This document shows positions 1-8,805 of a DNA stretch of 48,377 bases, in pieces; the first letter of the stretch is position 1, and every line of letters starts with the position of its first letter. This stretch comes from Desulfobacteraceae bacterium Eth-SRB2 (GTDB lineage Bacteria; Desulfobacterota; Desulfobacteria; Desulfobacterales; UBA11574): contig RPGQ01000002.1 of NCBI GenBank assembly GCA_004193595.1, positions 67,965-116,341 on the forward strand, in the 5' to 3' direction. The position numbers and the translations under genes were made by a program. The notes under the pieces were generated by a model. It was not told the origin of the DNA. It saw only the letters and a list, made by a program, of their open reading frames with translations, and searched no databases.

Positions 1-2024
1 TTGTTTTTTCTTTTTTCCTGATTACCGTTTCGGTTACCCGTGCCGAAATCCATTCCCAAACCGATCCGGTCAAGGAGGAGACCCTGCTCATGTTCGTTGG
101 AGAGGACCTGGAAGTTCTTTCCATTGCCACACGGCGGGAAGAAAGTGCATGGCAGGCCCCGGCCATCGCCCATGTCATCACCCGAAAACAGATATTAGAA
201 CAGGGCCTGACCACCCTGAGTGAGGCGCTGGCAACGGTTCCGGGGTTTTATATGGCAGAGAAAGAATGGGGGACGATTCCCTACATGCACGGCGTGCCCA
301 ATTCGGTTCTTTTTTTATATGACACGGTGCCGTTGGGGTCCGATGTGACCAAACAATTGAATTCTCTGGATCATGAACTTTCCCTGTCATCGGTGAAACG
401 CATTGAAATTGTCAGGGGACCCGGGTCCGTGCTATGGGGCCCGGATGCTTTTGCCGCCATTGTCAATGTGGTGCCCATGACCGGCAAAGATCTTGACCGG
501 GGGGAAGCCGGATTGTTGTATGGTTCCCCGGGCGATCAAAAAGGTTTTTATACCAACCTGGGGTACAGTTCCGGGCTTTGGGATATGTTCGCATCCGTCA
601 GCGGTCGACAGGGAGAAGAAGATGATACGGATGCTAATCTGGTCAGATTTTGGCAAGATGAGAAAACCCCTGTTCCGTTCCCCGATCGATTGGGAGAAAA
701 GGACCCCGGGGACTCTCATTATCTGGAGGCCTCCGGCCGAATATCTTATGGAGACTGGCTGAGTTTGTCCGGTCGGATTTCCGATAATAAAACGGCCTAT
801 GCCATGACCGGAGAGGATGAGCAATTTACCTGGTGTGAAAATAAAAATGTGACGTCAGGCCATGTTAAGCTGGAATCTCGAAAAAAGCTAAATTTTTCAT
901 CTGCCGTAAGAGTTACCGGGAGCTACTCGTGGCTGAATCCGGAATACGATATTATCGACCGAACTTATTCACAGGAAGAATATACATCCTATGGTGAAAT
1001 CATTTATGACCGCAGCTTTTTGGCCGGTCAAAGCCTGTTTACCGCAGGCGCGTCATACCGAAAAAAACGGATCAAGGATGCCCCCATATGGGACGGGTAC
1101 CTGTACGATTTCCTGGGACCGGAAAATGAATTTTTTGTGCCTATCCTCACCCAGGAAGATTATGATACCCGCCTTTGGTCTCTGTTTGGTCAATATACGC
1201 ACAAAATCGGGGATTTTGAATTTTTAGCAGGTGTTCGCCAGGATGATCACGATACGTATGAGGATAAAATCAGCCACAATCTGGGTGCGGTCTGGTCGCC
1301 TCAACCCCAGTGGGTTCTCAAGGTGTTATACGGAACCGCCTACCGGACACCCTTTGCCAGACAACTGCAAGAAGGTGAAGAACCGGATTTGGAAGAAACA
1401 AAAAACTTGAGCGCCCAAATTTCATGGAAACCCAAAAAATGGATTGAAGTGTCCCTGACCGGATTTACCAGCCGTATTGAAGACCATGTGATGGAAGACC
1501 CCTATGCCGGTCTCTCCCTGCCCAACCGGCAGGATATCGACGGGGTTGAATTTGAGCTCAAGTGTGCACCCCTTGACTCGCTGGACGTTTCCGCCAATCT
1601 GACATTGTTGGATAACAGCGGACCGGAGGAGACCTATAAATATAACGACTTTTCATACATCGATGAAGACGGCAATCTGGTCCGGCACTATGTGGATCTG
1701 TTTTATCCTTATGACAGCGGACCCGACACCCTGTTCAACCTGACCGGGACCTGGCAGCCGACCCAACGGGTCACCGCCACGGCCCGGCTCCGTTATTTTT
1801 CTTCCACAGAACTGATTCATCCCAGAGGGGAAACCGTGACGTCGTTTCCGGAAGTCTGGTTAGTGGATCTGAATGCCGACGTTCGGGATGTTTTGTCATC
1901 CGGTTTGGACCTTGGCGTTGTCATTAAAAATCTTTTTGACCGTGACTATGATGTGCCCGGTACTTATAGCGCAATCCCGGGGGAGTCTTTTACCCTCGAG
2001 GTGATTCTGAGAAAACGATGGTAA
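1..2024 (+). CDS. TonB-dependent outer-membrane receptor, 5' end cut by window edge
   Basis: The reading frame is open from base 3 with no start codon upstream of ATG 90, and the residues before that ATG look like the tail of a signal peptide (FFLITVSVTRA followed by EIHSQ). The true start is therefore outside the window. The plug domain fills roughly the first 150 residues, with the typical IVRGPGSVLWGPDAFAAIVNV segment. The rest is rich in alternating beta strands and ends in an aromatic residue (RKRW), the usual outer-membrane barrel ending. Family knowledge: such receptors import siderophores, cobalamin, metals or sugars using TonB energy. No TonB box or substrate gene is visible here, so the ligand is unknown. 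At about 650 visible residues the length is normal for the family. Confidence 0.93.
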   Translation, partial: VFSFFLITVSVTRAEIHSQTDPVKEETLLMFVGEDLEVLSIATRREESAWQAPAIAHVITRKQILEQGLTTLSEALATVPGFYMAEKEWGTIPYMHGVPNSVLFLYDTVPLGSDVTKQLNSLDHELSLSSVKRIEIVRGPGSVLWGPDAFAAIVNVVPMTGKDLDRGEAGLLYGSPGDQKGFYTNLGYSSGLWDMFASVSGRQGEEDDTDANLVRFWQDEKTPVPFPDRLGEKDPGDSHYLEASGRISYGDWLSLSGRISDNKTAYAMTGEDEQFTWCENKNVTSGHVKLESRKKLNFSSAVRVTGSYSWLNPEYDIIDRTYSQEEYTSYGEIIYDRSFLAGQSLFTAGASYRKKRIKDAPIWDGYLYDFLGPENEFFVPILTQEDYDTRLWSLFGQYTHKIGDFEFLAGVRQDDHDTYEDKISHNLGAVWSPQPQWVLKVLYGTAYRTPFARQLQEGEEPDLEETKNLSAQISWKPKKWIEVSLTGFTSRIEDHVMEDPYAGLSLPNRQDIDGVEFELKCAPLDSLDVSANLTLLDNSGPEETYKYNDFSYIDEDGNLVRHYVDLFYPYDSGPDTLFNLTGTWQPTQRVTATARLRYFSSTELIHPRGETVTSFPEVWLVDLNADVRDVLSSGLDLGVVIKNLFDRDYDVPGTYSAIPGESFTLEVILRKRW

Positions 2025-2177
2025 ACCGGTTGCTGGATGCTTGTTGCTCGATGCTGGTTACTGGATGCTTGATACTGGTTCCTCCATGCGTAGCCAGAGG
2101 CCAGCAACCCGTATCACGCGTTAAGCATCGGAAATAACCTGGGCTTTTAAAAAAAAATATTCATGCTAAGAAAAAAT

Positions 2178-2400
2178 GTAACCGTTCACGGTTCAGGGTT
2201 CAACGTTTAGGGTTAAGGACAAAGAAGGCATTGAATCCTCGTTACAAATGTTCATTTTCCTAAGTAATTGCCAATTTGGCTTTAAATTTTGGATTAGGCC
2301 TGACGAAACTGACGCTTTTTTCGCAAATACGCATCCCAAATGCAGTCCGGGGGTGAGAATGGAACCTTGAACCCCTGAACCTTTGAACTCGTGAACGCTT
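2178..2400 (+). repeat. Repeat family A, copy 1 (MITE-like)
   Basis: This is a copy of the ~234-bp dispersed element also found at 3617-3951, 43471-43704, 45055-45288 and, inverted, 47957-48165. It begins GTAACCGTTCACGG and ends GTGAACGCTT, so its ends are imperfect inverted repeats. The interior (for example CATCCCAAATGCAGTCCGG) is conserved between copies. No clear target duplication is visible at this copy. Confidence 0.85.
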
Positions 2401-3616
2401 CAATGAAAATGAAATCAAACAACTCTGGAAAGATACTGAACAAAGCGATAGAAATGACAGGTAAGTGGAACGGGGTGGAAAGAATAAGGAGAAATATGCT
2501 TCGGAAAGATTGAAATAAGCCCAATTGAAGCAGTCCGAAACGGTCGAATTCAAAACAACCGCTTTGGTAGAGGATCGTTCGGGTCGCCTCGCAAACCATC
2601 GAGGGGATTTTGTTCGGTAATCACGATAATACCGATCGGACAAAATCGTTTACGCGATAGTTAAAAACATTTTTCAACGTAATAAAATCAAAACAGACAC
2701 AGACCCTGCTTTTACCCATTGATCGAAAAATCGAACTGTGCTAAGCATCCTGTATCCTGGTTACGCTTGAAGAAAGTCCTCGAAAACCGCATTTGGCCTA
2801 TAGTGTAGCCACCAATCAGCGCTCGATCGCGAGCAATATGAATATCTGCCTGGGCAAATAACGGTACCGGCTTTGATTGGCCTGGTATTGAGCGACCATG
2901 GGTCAGATATTATCGATACGGATCTTTTATCAATTTTAGAGATCAAAATTCAGTCCGGAAATCTTCACTCTGTAAATTTGTTCTGCCGCCGGATAAGCAT
3001 CCTTCGCTGACTTGATGATGAAAAAGGAAATAACCTGAGCGGGCAATCCTCTTTATTTCGGAAAAGCATCCTGGTTCTTTGGGGATCATTTTGAGGTTAA
3101 ATGAAAAATCTTTTAAAGACTAAGGGCGGTATGATGTTCTGAAATTTCAAATTGAGCAGGAGTTCGGGCAAGCAAAACGATTTATACTTTCATTCCGCCC
3201 TGCCTGCAATGGAATCGAAAGAGCTTTCGGTAAAACGATACTTCAGGAAGCATAGCGGAATTTCTGCGGAGTGTGATAAGAGAATAAAATTGCAAACAAG
3301 GATCGTATTGGTGGGGACTAATAATGGGCAAACAATCTCTTTGAGATCCCAGTCAATAAATTCGTTCTCTTCTTTACAATCCTGCTCAGCTGGACCGTCC
3401 AATATAGAGAACCTGGATAACGCGCTTCCATCCACATCCAGGCCGGGCAACAGACTGACTCTACCTTTGATGGGTTGTTTGAGACTCAGGAACCAAGATA
3501 GTTTCGGAAACGGTCAGGGCATCGCAGCAAAACCACAGCCCGAATTTGCCTTTGAGCCGTATGTTCTAGGCTTGTCTCTATTGAGATGATAGTTTCTTCT
3601 TCGTAAATCAGTCCGG

Positions 3617-3951
3617 CCGTTCAACGTTTAGGGTTAAGGACAAAGAAGGCATTGAAGATCAGAAGTCCTCGTTACAAAAACCTATTGATTCCGTAAGGTT
3701 AATGAGAGGCTACAACTAACCTTTGAACATCTGAACCTGACTCTTCGACCAGATAGGAGCTTATTTGTCCAAAATTTCATCCAAATACCCGGGGGTATTT
3801 ACGAGTTCTTCAATTTGGCTTCATATTTGGGATTAGGGCTGACGAAACTGCTGATTTTCTAGTAAATACACATCCCAAATGCAGTTCGGGGATGAGAATG
3901 GAACCTTGAACCCCTGAACCTTTGAACCGTGAACGGTTACGTTTCTTCAGA
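3617..3951 (+). repeat. Repeat family A, copy 2, interrupted
   Basis: The left part (about 3619-3676, through CGTTCAACGTTTAGGG) and the right part (about 3811-3951, ending GTGAACGGTTAC) match family A. They are separated by roughly 130 bases of unrelated sequence, and the outer left end is lost. The right terminus is well preserved and forms the inverted complement of the left terminus seen in other copies. Confidence 0.75.
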
Positions 3952-4346
3952 TCTTATAGATGGTTAGATATAGCCAATGCTGGTTGAAAATGACCCGTGT
4001 TTGGGTCACGGGAAAGGGATTTTTACCCTTCACAGCGTTGATGTTTTCAACGGTCTTGATGGGTCTTTATACATAAAAACGTAAATCCCGTTTCACGGGG
4101 GATTAAAAATGATCGCAGCGAACCGGAGTTGAAAAATTCTCCCCGGTATAAAACAGACAATTATCTTTAATTTTAGGCACTTTAGATCACTTTAGGCATT
4201 TTATTCAGGCATTTTAGTCGCTTTGTTTTAGGGAAAGGTCAAATCATGTCCTCGAATAAATTGGGTCACTATTTATGCGGATTGTTCCAAAATATGTTTA
4301 AATTATTTATCCTGGTATAAATTTTGCATTGTTCATCTTATTTATT

Positions 4347-5768
4347 ATGCGTAAAATCCCTATTCATATAGCCGGTCTCATCCTGTTTTTGCTTCTGTTC
4401 ATCGGATTTTTCGGAACGGCAAGGGCTGAACAGAACCCGGATCAGATTGAACTGAAATTGTTAACCCTGATTAACCAGGCCCGATGGGATCCCCTGGCCG
4501 TGGCCGGTTCTTTTGGCCTGGATCCAAATCAGGTTCTCAGTGATCTGCCGGAACTATCGGAGATCCTGACCCACGGCCTGCCGGCGCTTGTTTTAAACCC
4601 ACAGCTATATAATGCGGCCCTGGCGCACACCCGGGACATGCTGGATAATAATTATTACGGAAAAATATCCCCGGACGGTCGTTCGCCATACGACCGAGTC
4701 GTGGAAAACGGCTATGATCCGGTGGTTACCGGAGAAACATCGGGCATTTTGGCCTTTTATAATTTCATTGGCCCGGATACCGCCGTTCAAATACTGTTTA
4801 AAAACATGTTCCTCGACGAGTTGAATCCGGAACGGGAGGAACCGCGCAATATTTTGAATCCGGAATTGAATGAAGTGGGAATAGGGATCGGCACGGGGGC
4901 AATGTATCTGGATAGCGGGAATTACAATGTCTATCTGGCAACCTGCGATTTTGCATCGAGTGATGGTTTTACCATGGAAAATGCTGAATGGGCCCTGTTG
5001 CATCTGATCAATCAAGCCAGGGCCAACCCTTTGCAAGTGGCCGAATCTTTGGGTGTGAATCCGGACCAATTGCTTGGGGACCTGCCTGAATTATGTGATG
5101 TCCTGACCCAAGGACTTCCGCCCGTGGGAGTCAATCAGGATCTTCAGCGGACCGCACGGGAGCATACCTATGAAATGATTGATCATCGCTATTTGAATCA
5201 AGATTCTATAAACGGTAACTCCTTTGAAGAACGGATTCGTGAAAATGGATACGATTCCCTTGCATTGGGCGAATCTTTGGGCATAACCCCGGTGGAACAA
5301 CAGGCAGCTTTAGAGGATGCGGTACAAAAAGTCTTTAAAAGGCTGTTTTTGGCTGAACTGGATAAATTCTATCCTATTCAGAGAAATATCTTAAATCCGA
5401 AGTTTTCAGAAGTCGGCATCGGACTGGGGGAATTAAACCCCGAGCCCAATGAATATTTCAGCCATTCTTTTATGGTGACCTGCGATTTTGGCTCGCCGGC
5501 CGTTCCAACCGGCGCATATCTCATGGGGTTGATTTACACGGATATGGACGGCGACGGTCTGTACACCCCCGGTGAAGGCATGCCGGGCGTCGATATTCAT
5601 ATTGATAATCCCCATATGGATTTTGAGATGACATCAGACCGAACCGGTGGTTTTCAACTGCTGTTGGGGCCCGGCGCCACCCGCATGGTTTTATGGCCCC
5701 GGGATGCGTATAAAGAGTTCTGGGTTGAAATCGAGCAGGACAATGCACGGTTTGAATACAGGAATTAA
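4347..5768 (+). CDS. Secreted tandem CAP (SCP/PR-1-like) domain protein
   Basis: The product is an exported protein of 473 residues. I chose ATG 4347 over the upstream TTG 4329 because it gives a classic signal peptide: MRK, a leucine-rich core, then GTARA before EQNPD. No good ribosome site is seen for either. Two CAP-like domains follow in tandem (about residues 30-215 and 215-390). They repeat the same landmarks: LINQAR, DPNQ/NPDQ-LxDLPEL, GLP, ENGYD, GE(T/S)xGI, RNILNP-x-(L/F)-x-EVGIGxG and (A/V)TCDF. The last 80 residues (IYTDMDGDGLYTPGEGMPGV) resemble an SdrD B-like or carboxypeptidase-regulatory beta domain with a possible calcium-binding DxDxDG loop. CAP proteins have varied extracellular roles; the function here is not known. 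Confidence 0.85.
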   Translation: MRKIPIHIAGLILFLLLFIGFFGTARAEQNPDQIELKLLTLINQARWDPLAVAGSFGLDPNQVLSDLPELSEILTHGLPALVLNPQLYNAALAHTRDMLDNNYYGKISPDGRSPYDRVVENGYDPVVTGETSGILAFYNFIGPDTAVQILFKNMFLDELNPEREEPRNILNPELNEVGIGIGTGAMYLDSGNYNVYLATCDFASSDGFTMENAEWALLHLINQARANPLQVAESLGVNPDQLLGDLPELCDVLTQGLPPVGVNQDLQRTAREHTYEMIDHRYLNQDSINGNSFEERIRENGYDSLALGESLGITPVEQQAALEDAVQKVFKRLFLAELDKFYPIQRNILNPKFSEVGIGLGELNPEPNEYFSHSFMVTCDFGSPAVPTGAYLMGLIYTDMDGDGLYTPGEGMPGVDIHIDNPHMDFEMTSDRTGGFQLLLGPGATRMVLWPRDAYKEFWVEIEQDNARFEYRN

Positions 5769-5793
5769 CACCATAAGCGCTTGAGATTTCAAC

Positions 5794-5813
5794 CCGTCAC
5801 TGGCCGGTGACGG
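5794..5813 (+). terminator. Hairpin after the CAP gene, possible terminator
   Basis: A perfect 7-bp stem (CCGTCAC / GTGACGG) with a 6-base loop lies 26 bases after the stop codon. No T run follows, so it may be a weak or factor-dependent terminator or only an mRNA end structure. Confidence 0.4.
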
Positions 5814-5874
5814 CCAATATTAACCTGTTGGATGAAGATTTGTGATTTGAAATTATCTTCATTCATTAACACAA

Positions 5875-6016
5875 AAGACCTTTGAAAAATATCCAATTTT
5901 GTTCAAGGCCAAGGAAGACGAGAATTTTAACCACAGGAATACATTGAATATTTTGAGGATTTAAATTTGAGTCTGACGCGGAAATTGGGCAAAAGAGGGT
6001 GTTTTGCAAAGGTCTT
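5875..6016 (+). repeat. Repeat family B, copy 1 (MITE-like, 142 bp)
   Basis: The ends are inverted (AAGACCTTTG at left, CAAAGGTCTT at right) and the interior matches the copies at 27958-28126 and 32226-32367. The length equals that of the copy at 32226. No target duplication is visible, so this is probably the older insertion. It lies between the CAP gene and the frameshifted gene. Confidence 0.85.
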
Positions 6017-6133
6017 AACCCGAAAGGTGGTGATGCCCGGAACTAGGTTTAAAGACGTGTTTAAAAAAAAACTTGGAGTTTAGATGAAAAGGGGTTTTTA
6101 GTAAATCGAAGTAAAGTTCCAACCGAATTAAAA

Positions 6134-6151
6134 TTAAATTCATGAATTTAA
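6134..6151. promoter_or_regulatory. 18-bp perfect palindrome upstream of 6178
   Basis: TTAAATTCATGAATTTAA reads the same on both strands and ends 26 bases before the start codon at 6178. It could be an operator for a dimeric regulator. Its AT-richness leaves chance possible. Confidence 0.35.
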
Positions 6152-6177
6152 CTTTTTACTTTTTTGATGGAGGATGT

Positions 6178-8029
6178 ATGAAAAAATTATTTGTTATCGC
6201 CTTGGCAGTGTTCATGGTTTTCGGCGTGACCACTGTTGCAATGGCTTCATTTCAGGTTGAGTAAAAGCCAACTCTGAAGGAATTACTGCTGTCAGCGGCG
6301 CTTGTGAAACAGCCGGTTCTTTAACCTTTACTTTTGATGAAGGAACGGTTTTTACAGGACGGTGATTGGTTGTATGCCGACCTTCCTTTGGGCGTTACCT
6401 TATGCCACAGCATCGATTTCTGTGTCCGGTGCGCTAATGCAGCTGTAGCAGCACCCGGTGCTGGCGGGTTTGCAGTCGGTGCCCTGAATGTTGCCGCCGA
6501 TGGTTACCCGCCCTGGGCTTTTGTTCAATTGTCGATACCGATGTCGATAATGATTGGTGGTATCGTAGTTGCCGGCAGCCCGTGGTTCCGGAGTATCCGG
6601 TAAACCGGGTCGGACGCGGGTCATGGTCTGTGTATTCGATAGTGATAATCGTTGCCGACTACAGACTTGCCGGCAACGCAGACGCCACTTCAAGTCTTAC
6701 GATATCAAATAAATACGGCGTTTCAACTCATACTTTTCGACTCCGATTTTCACGCTGCCGGTCCCTGGGGATATAACGATACGGATTCACCCATTGACGG
6801 CGTGTATGGGGATGACGGCGCAGCCGACGTTCTGGGTGTTGCCAATGACTGGGACAATACCTATTGTATCGATGCCTTTGGATATTCCTCCCAGACAGTC
6901 AATGTGAGTATTAACTCCGGTGGTGTTTCCGGATCCAACTTTTTGAATTTTAACCCCACAAACCCTGAAGTTGCTCACCTCATCGGAGCAACCGCCATAT
7001 CCTTGGTACCGTGTAAAGCTGATTTATTTGGCTTTGTGAGTTTGGCCCCCGGCCAGGCATCCACTTGTAGATTTGATTATGAAAATCCCATAGGCATTGC
7101 GGATGGCTACTGCGCGGATGTTGGAACCGCATACTTTACGGGTTCCATAGTAACGGGAAATAAAATTATTATTCAAAATTCCACAACCACGTTCTTTAAT
7201 GCCGGAGATAATTACCGGATGGTATTGAGCATTTCAGGAAACGGAGCCTACTGGGGTGCTAACCTACCAGTCAATGCGAACCAAGGTTATACACCGGCCC
7301 AAACCAATTATTGCGATCAAGATGCTGTTGGTGCCTGTCCACTTCAGCAGTTGCGGCCACATGGGCCGCTGCCACACAGAAACCGCCGTTGTTGCCGGTG
7401 TACCTCATAATCCTGCCGGATGTGGGACAATCGCAGCGAATGCGGCGTGGGTTTCATTGACAAGCGCGGTCTTCACCGGAATCGACCTCTATAACACGCT
7501 CGAAGTCAACCTGCCGAACATTGTTTATGATTCCGCCCAATTTGTTTCAGGCGCTCAGGTGACCGTAACCGTTGAGCTTTGGAGACTTCCCTGCGGCTTG
7601 CTTTTCACCGCAGACCGTGTCGTTGCTCAATTTGTGGATACCTGTGCCGCGGCCGCACCGGTGACAACACTCTACTATCCTTACGCCACCGAATTAAACG
7701 GAAGCTCGGGATGGTGGTTTGGTATGACCATCGGCAATCCCACGGCTGCCACAGGCACCGCATTAATTACGGTATATGAAGCTGATGGCGACATCGGTAC
7801 ATACACCACGCCTACCATTGATGCTTTCGGACTGTTTGTTAGCTCCGGAGCCGGCTTGCTGGGCCTTTTGACACCGAATGCCGCCAATACCGGGACACTG
7901 GGTGACTCAGTGGCTCATGCCGTTGTAGTTACTAACTTCGGCAGTGCAGGTGGGTTTGGCATGATGGGTAACGGTTCGGACAGCACGGGCTATACCGCTT
8001 ACGGTAACAGCGTAACGTGGACCTACTAA
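6178..8029 (+). pseudogene. Exported beta-rich protein gene broken by multiple frameshifts
   Basis: A strong ribosome site (GGAGG 6169-6173) precedes ATG 6178 and a good signal peptide (MKKLFVIALAVFMV, then VAMA before SFQV). The frame then stops at TAA 6262-6264. The expected sequence continues in other frames: VKANSEGITAVSG, then GDWLYADLPLG, then IVDTDVDNDWWY, then a long stretch from about 6720 (FDSDFHAAGPWGYNDTD), with further shifts near 7335 and 7380, after which 7400-8029 is clean to the stop. I see at least six single-base-type shifts, all before about 7400, and no in-frame nonsense substitution. This fits either a young pseudogene or local sequence error. The C-terminus (YYPYATELNGSSGWWFGMTI, then GNP) resembles repeat units in the protein at 8806. 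The function is unknown. Confidence 0.7.
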
Positions 8030-8044
8030 CCCCTTGATCTTTAT

Positions 8045-8060
8045 GCTGCCAAAAGGCAGC
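8045..8060 (+). terminator. Small hairpin after 8029
   Basis: GCTGCC-AAAA-GGCAGC is a perfect 6-bp stem 15 bases after the stop codon. It precedes the larger hairpin at 8080-8114 and may be part of the same transcript end. Confidence 0.4.
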
Positions 8061-8079
8061 CAAGGGTCAAAATGAACTA

Positions 8080-8114
8080 AATAAAGAAGGGATCTTTTTG
8101 ATCCCTTCTTTATT
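8080..8114 (+). terminator. Strong transcription terminator hairpin
   Basis: A perfect 15-bp stem (AATAAAGAAGGGATC with its complement) surrounds a TTTTT loop. The descending arm ends in TTCTTTATT and AT-rich sequence follows. It separates the broken gene from the next coding set. Confidence 0.75.
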
Positions 8115-8139
8115 CTGAATTTATTTTAACGGTATTATT

Positions 8140-8790
8140 GTGACTTTTGAAATATTCACTTACCGGTCCGTTCTCTGCCGCGCTCTTTTAATATGTGTTT
8201 TTGTTTTAGGGTGTTGGATTTTGCCGGCCAATGCCAAAGCGGAAACGTTTATGGTACGGTCAACGTATTTAAATCCCGTAACGAATCAATGGAATCAAGA
8301 AATAAAATGGAAGTTTAACCGTACAGGCAACACCCGTATGGAGATTTTCCGTGAAAACAGAGAACCGCCGGACATGGGGTTAACCTATTCTGACGACGGT
8401 CGACTCATCTCCATTGATGATTATCTGTCCGGCATGAAGAATAACACCTTTAGCCCCGATGAACGGATAATTCTCTCCTGGGGATTTCCTGTCCCTTATG
8501 ACTTTTTAGATTCCTATGATAACAATTCCCGGGACTTTGTGGTTAAAAAGAAAATTGGCGACACCTCTTTCTCTTATCATGTGTCCCGAGAGGTGCAATT
8601 GATCAGCTCGGACCAGGCGATTTCTTGGAACATGATTGATGAAAACCGGACACCATCCTGTGGAGAAAAACTAAGACTCATCACCCTTAAAAAAGGGGAT
8701 TCACTTCTGGTCCGGCAGTTATGGCCGGAAGGAGCGACCTGGTGGATTTTCGAGGAAACCGATGTGCGAAAGTCCTGGCGTCTGCCCTGA
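8140..8790 (+). CDS. Exported hypothetical protein, first of a four-gene exported set
   Basis: The product is 216 residues, starting at GTG 8140. The start is chosen because it gives a signal peptide (hydrophobic core ALLICVFVLGCWILP, then ANAKA before ETF); no clear ribosome site is seen. The mature part has beta-type alternation and no motif I recognise (FMVRSTYLNPVTNQW near its start, EGATWWIFEETD near its end). It ends 15 bases before the next gene, so the two are probably co-transcribed. It starts just after a strong terminator, so its promoter should lie in the short gap 8115-8139 or transcription must read through. The function is unknown. Confidence 0.7.
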   Translation: MTFEIFTYRSVLCRALLICVFVLGCWILPANAKAETFMVRSTYLNPVTNQWNQEIKWKFNRTGNTRMEIFRENREPPDMGLTYSDDGRLISIDDYLSGMKNNTFSPDERIILSWGFPVPYDFLDSYDNNSRDFVVKKKIGDTSFSYHVSREVQLISSDQAISWNMIDENRTPSCGEKLRLITLKKGDSLLVRQLWPEGATWWIFEETDVRKSWRLP

Positions 8791-8805
8791 GCCATTCTAA
8801 ATATT

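Larger units (their letters stand above)
2025..4346. other. 2.3-kb gene-poor, repeat-rich intergenic region
   Basis: I recognise no gene here. ORFs of up to 145 codons occur on both strands (for example around 3152-3589 plus and 2260-2643 minus), but they overlap each other and repeats and resemble no family I know. Contents: 2029-2110 is made of degenerate GCTGGATGCTTG / ACTGGATGCTTG units; 2178-2400 and about 3617-3951 are copies of repeat family A; 3991-4008 is a small hairpin (TGACCC / GGGTCA); 4171-4232 carries loose direct repeats of TTTAGGCA and CACTTTAG type. The stretch may be the remains of decayed genes or old insertions. Confidence 0.6.

Noticed and set aside
2260..2643. 127-codon minus-strand ORF, with similar ones at 45128-45697
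   Set aside because: Part of the encoded peptide comes from repeat family A (the same peptide piece appears in both places), so the ORFs follow the repeat and are not genes.
3152..3589. 145-codon plus-strand ORF, with an 86-codon ORF antisense to it
   Set aside because: It has no ribosome site, signal or recognisable motif, and an equally long opposite-strand ORF shares the interval. It is more likely chance or decayed DNA than a gene.
5866..6021. TTAAC near both ends of repeat B copy 1 as a target duplication
   Set aside because: The left copy is not adjacent to the element end. The immediate flanks (CACAA and AACCC) do not match.
6262..6264. Stop at the end of the signal peptide at 6178 as another recoding site
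   Set aside because: The codon is TAA, not TGA, and the following sequence continues in a different frame, so this is a frameshift and not selenocysteine insertion.
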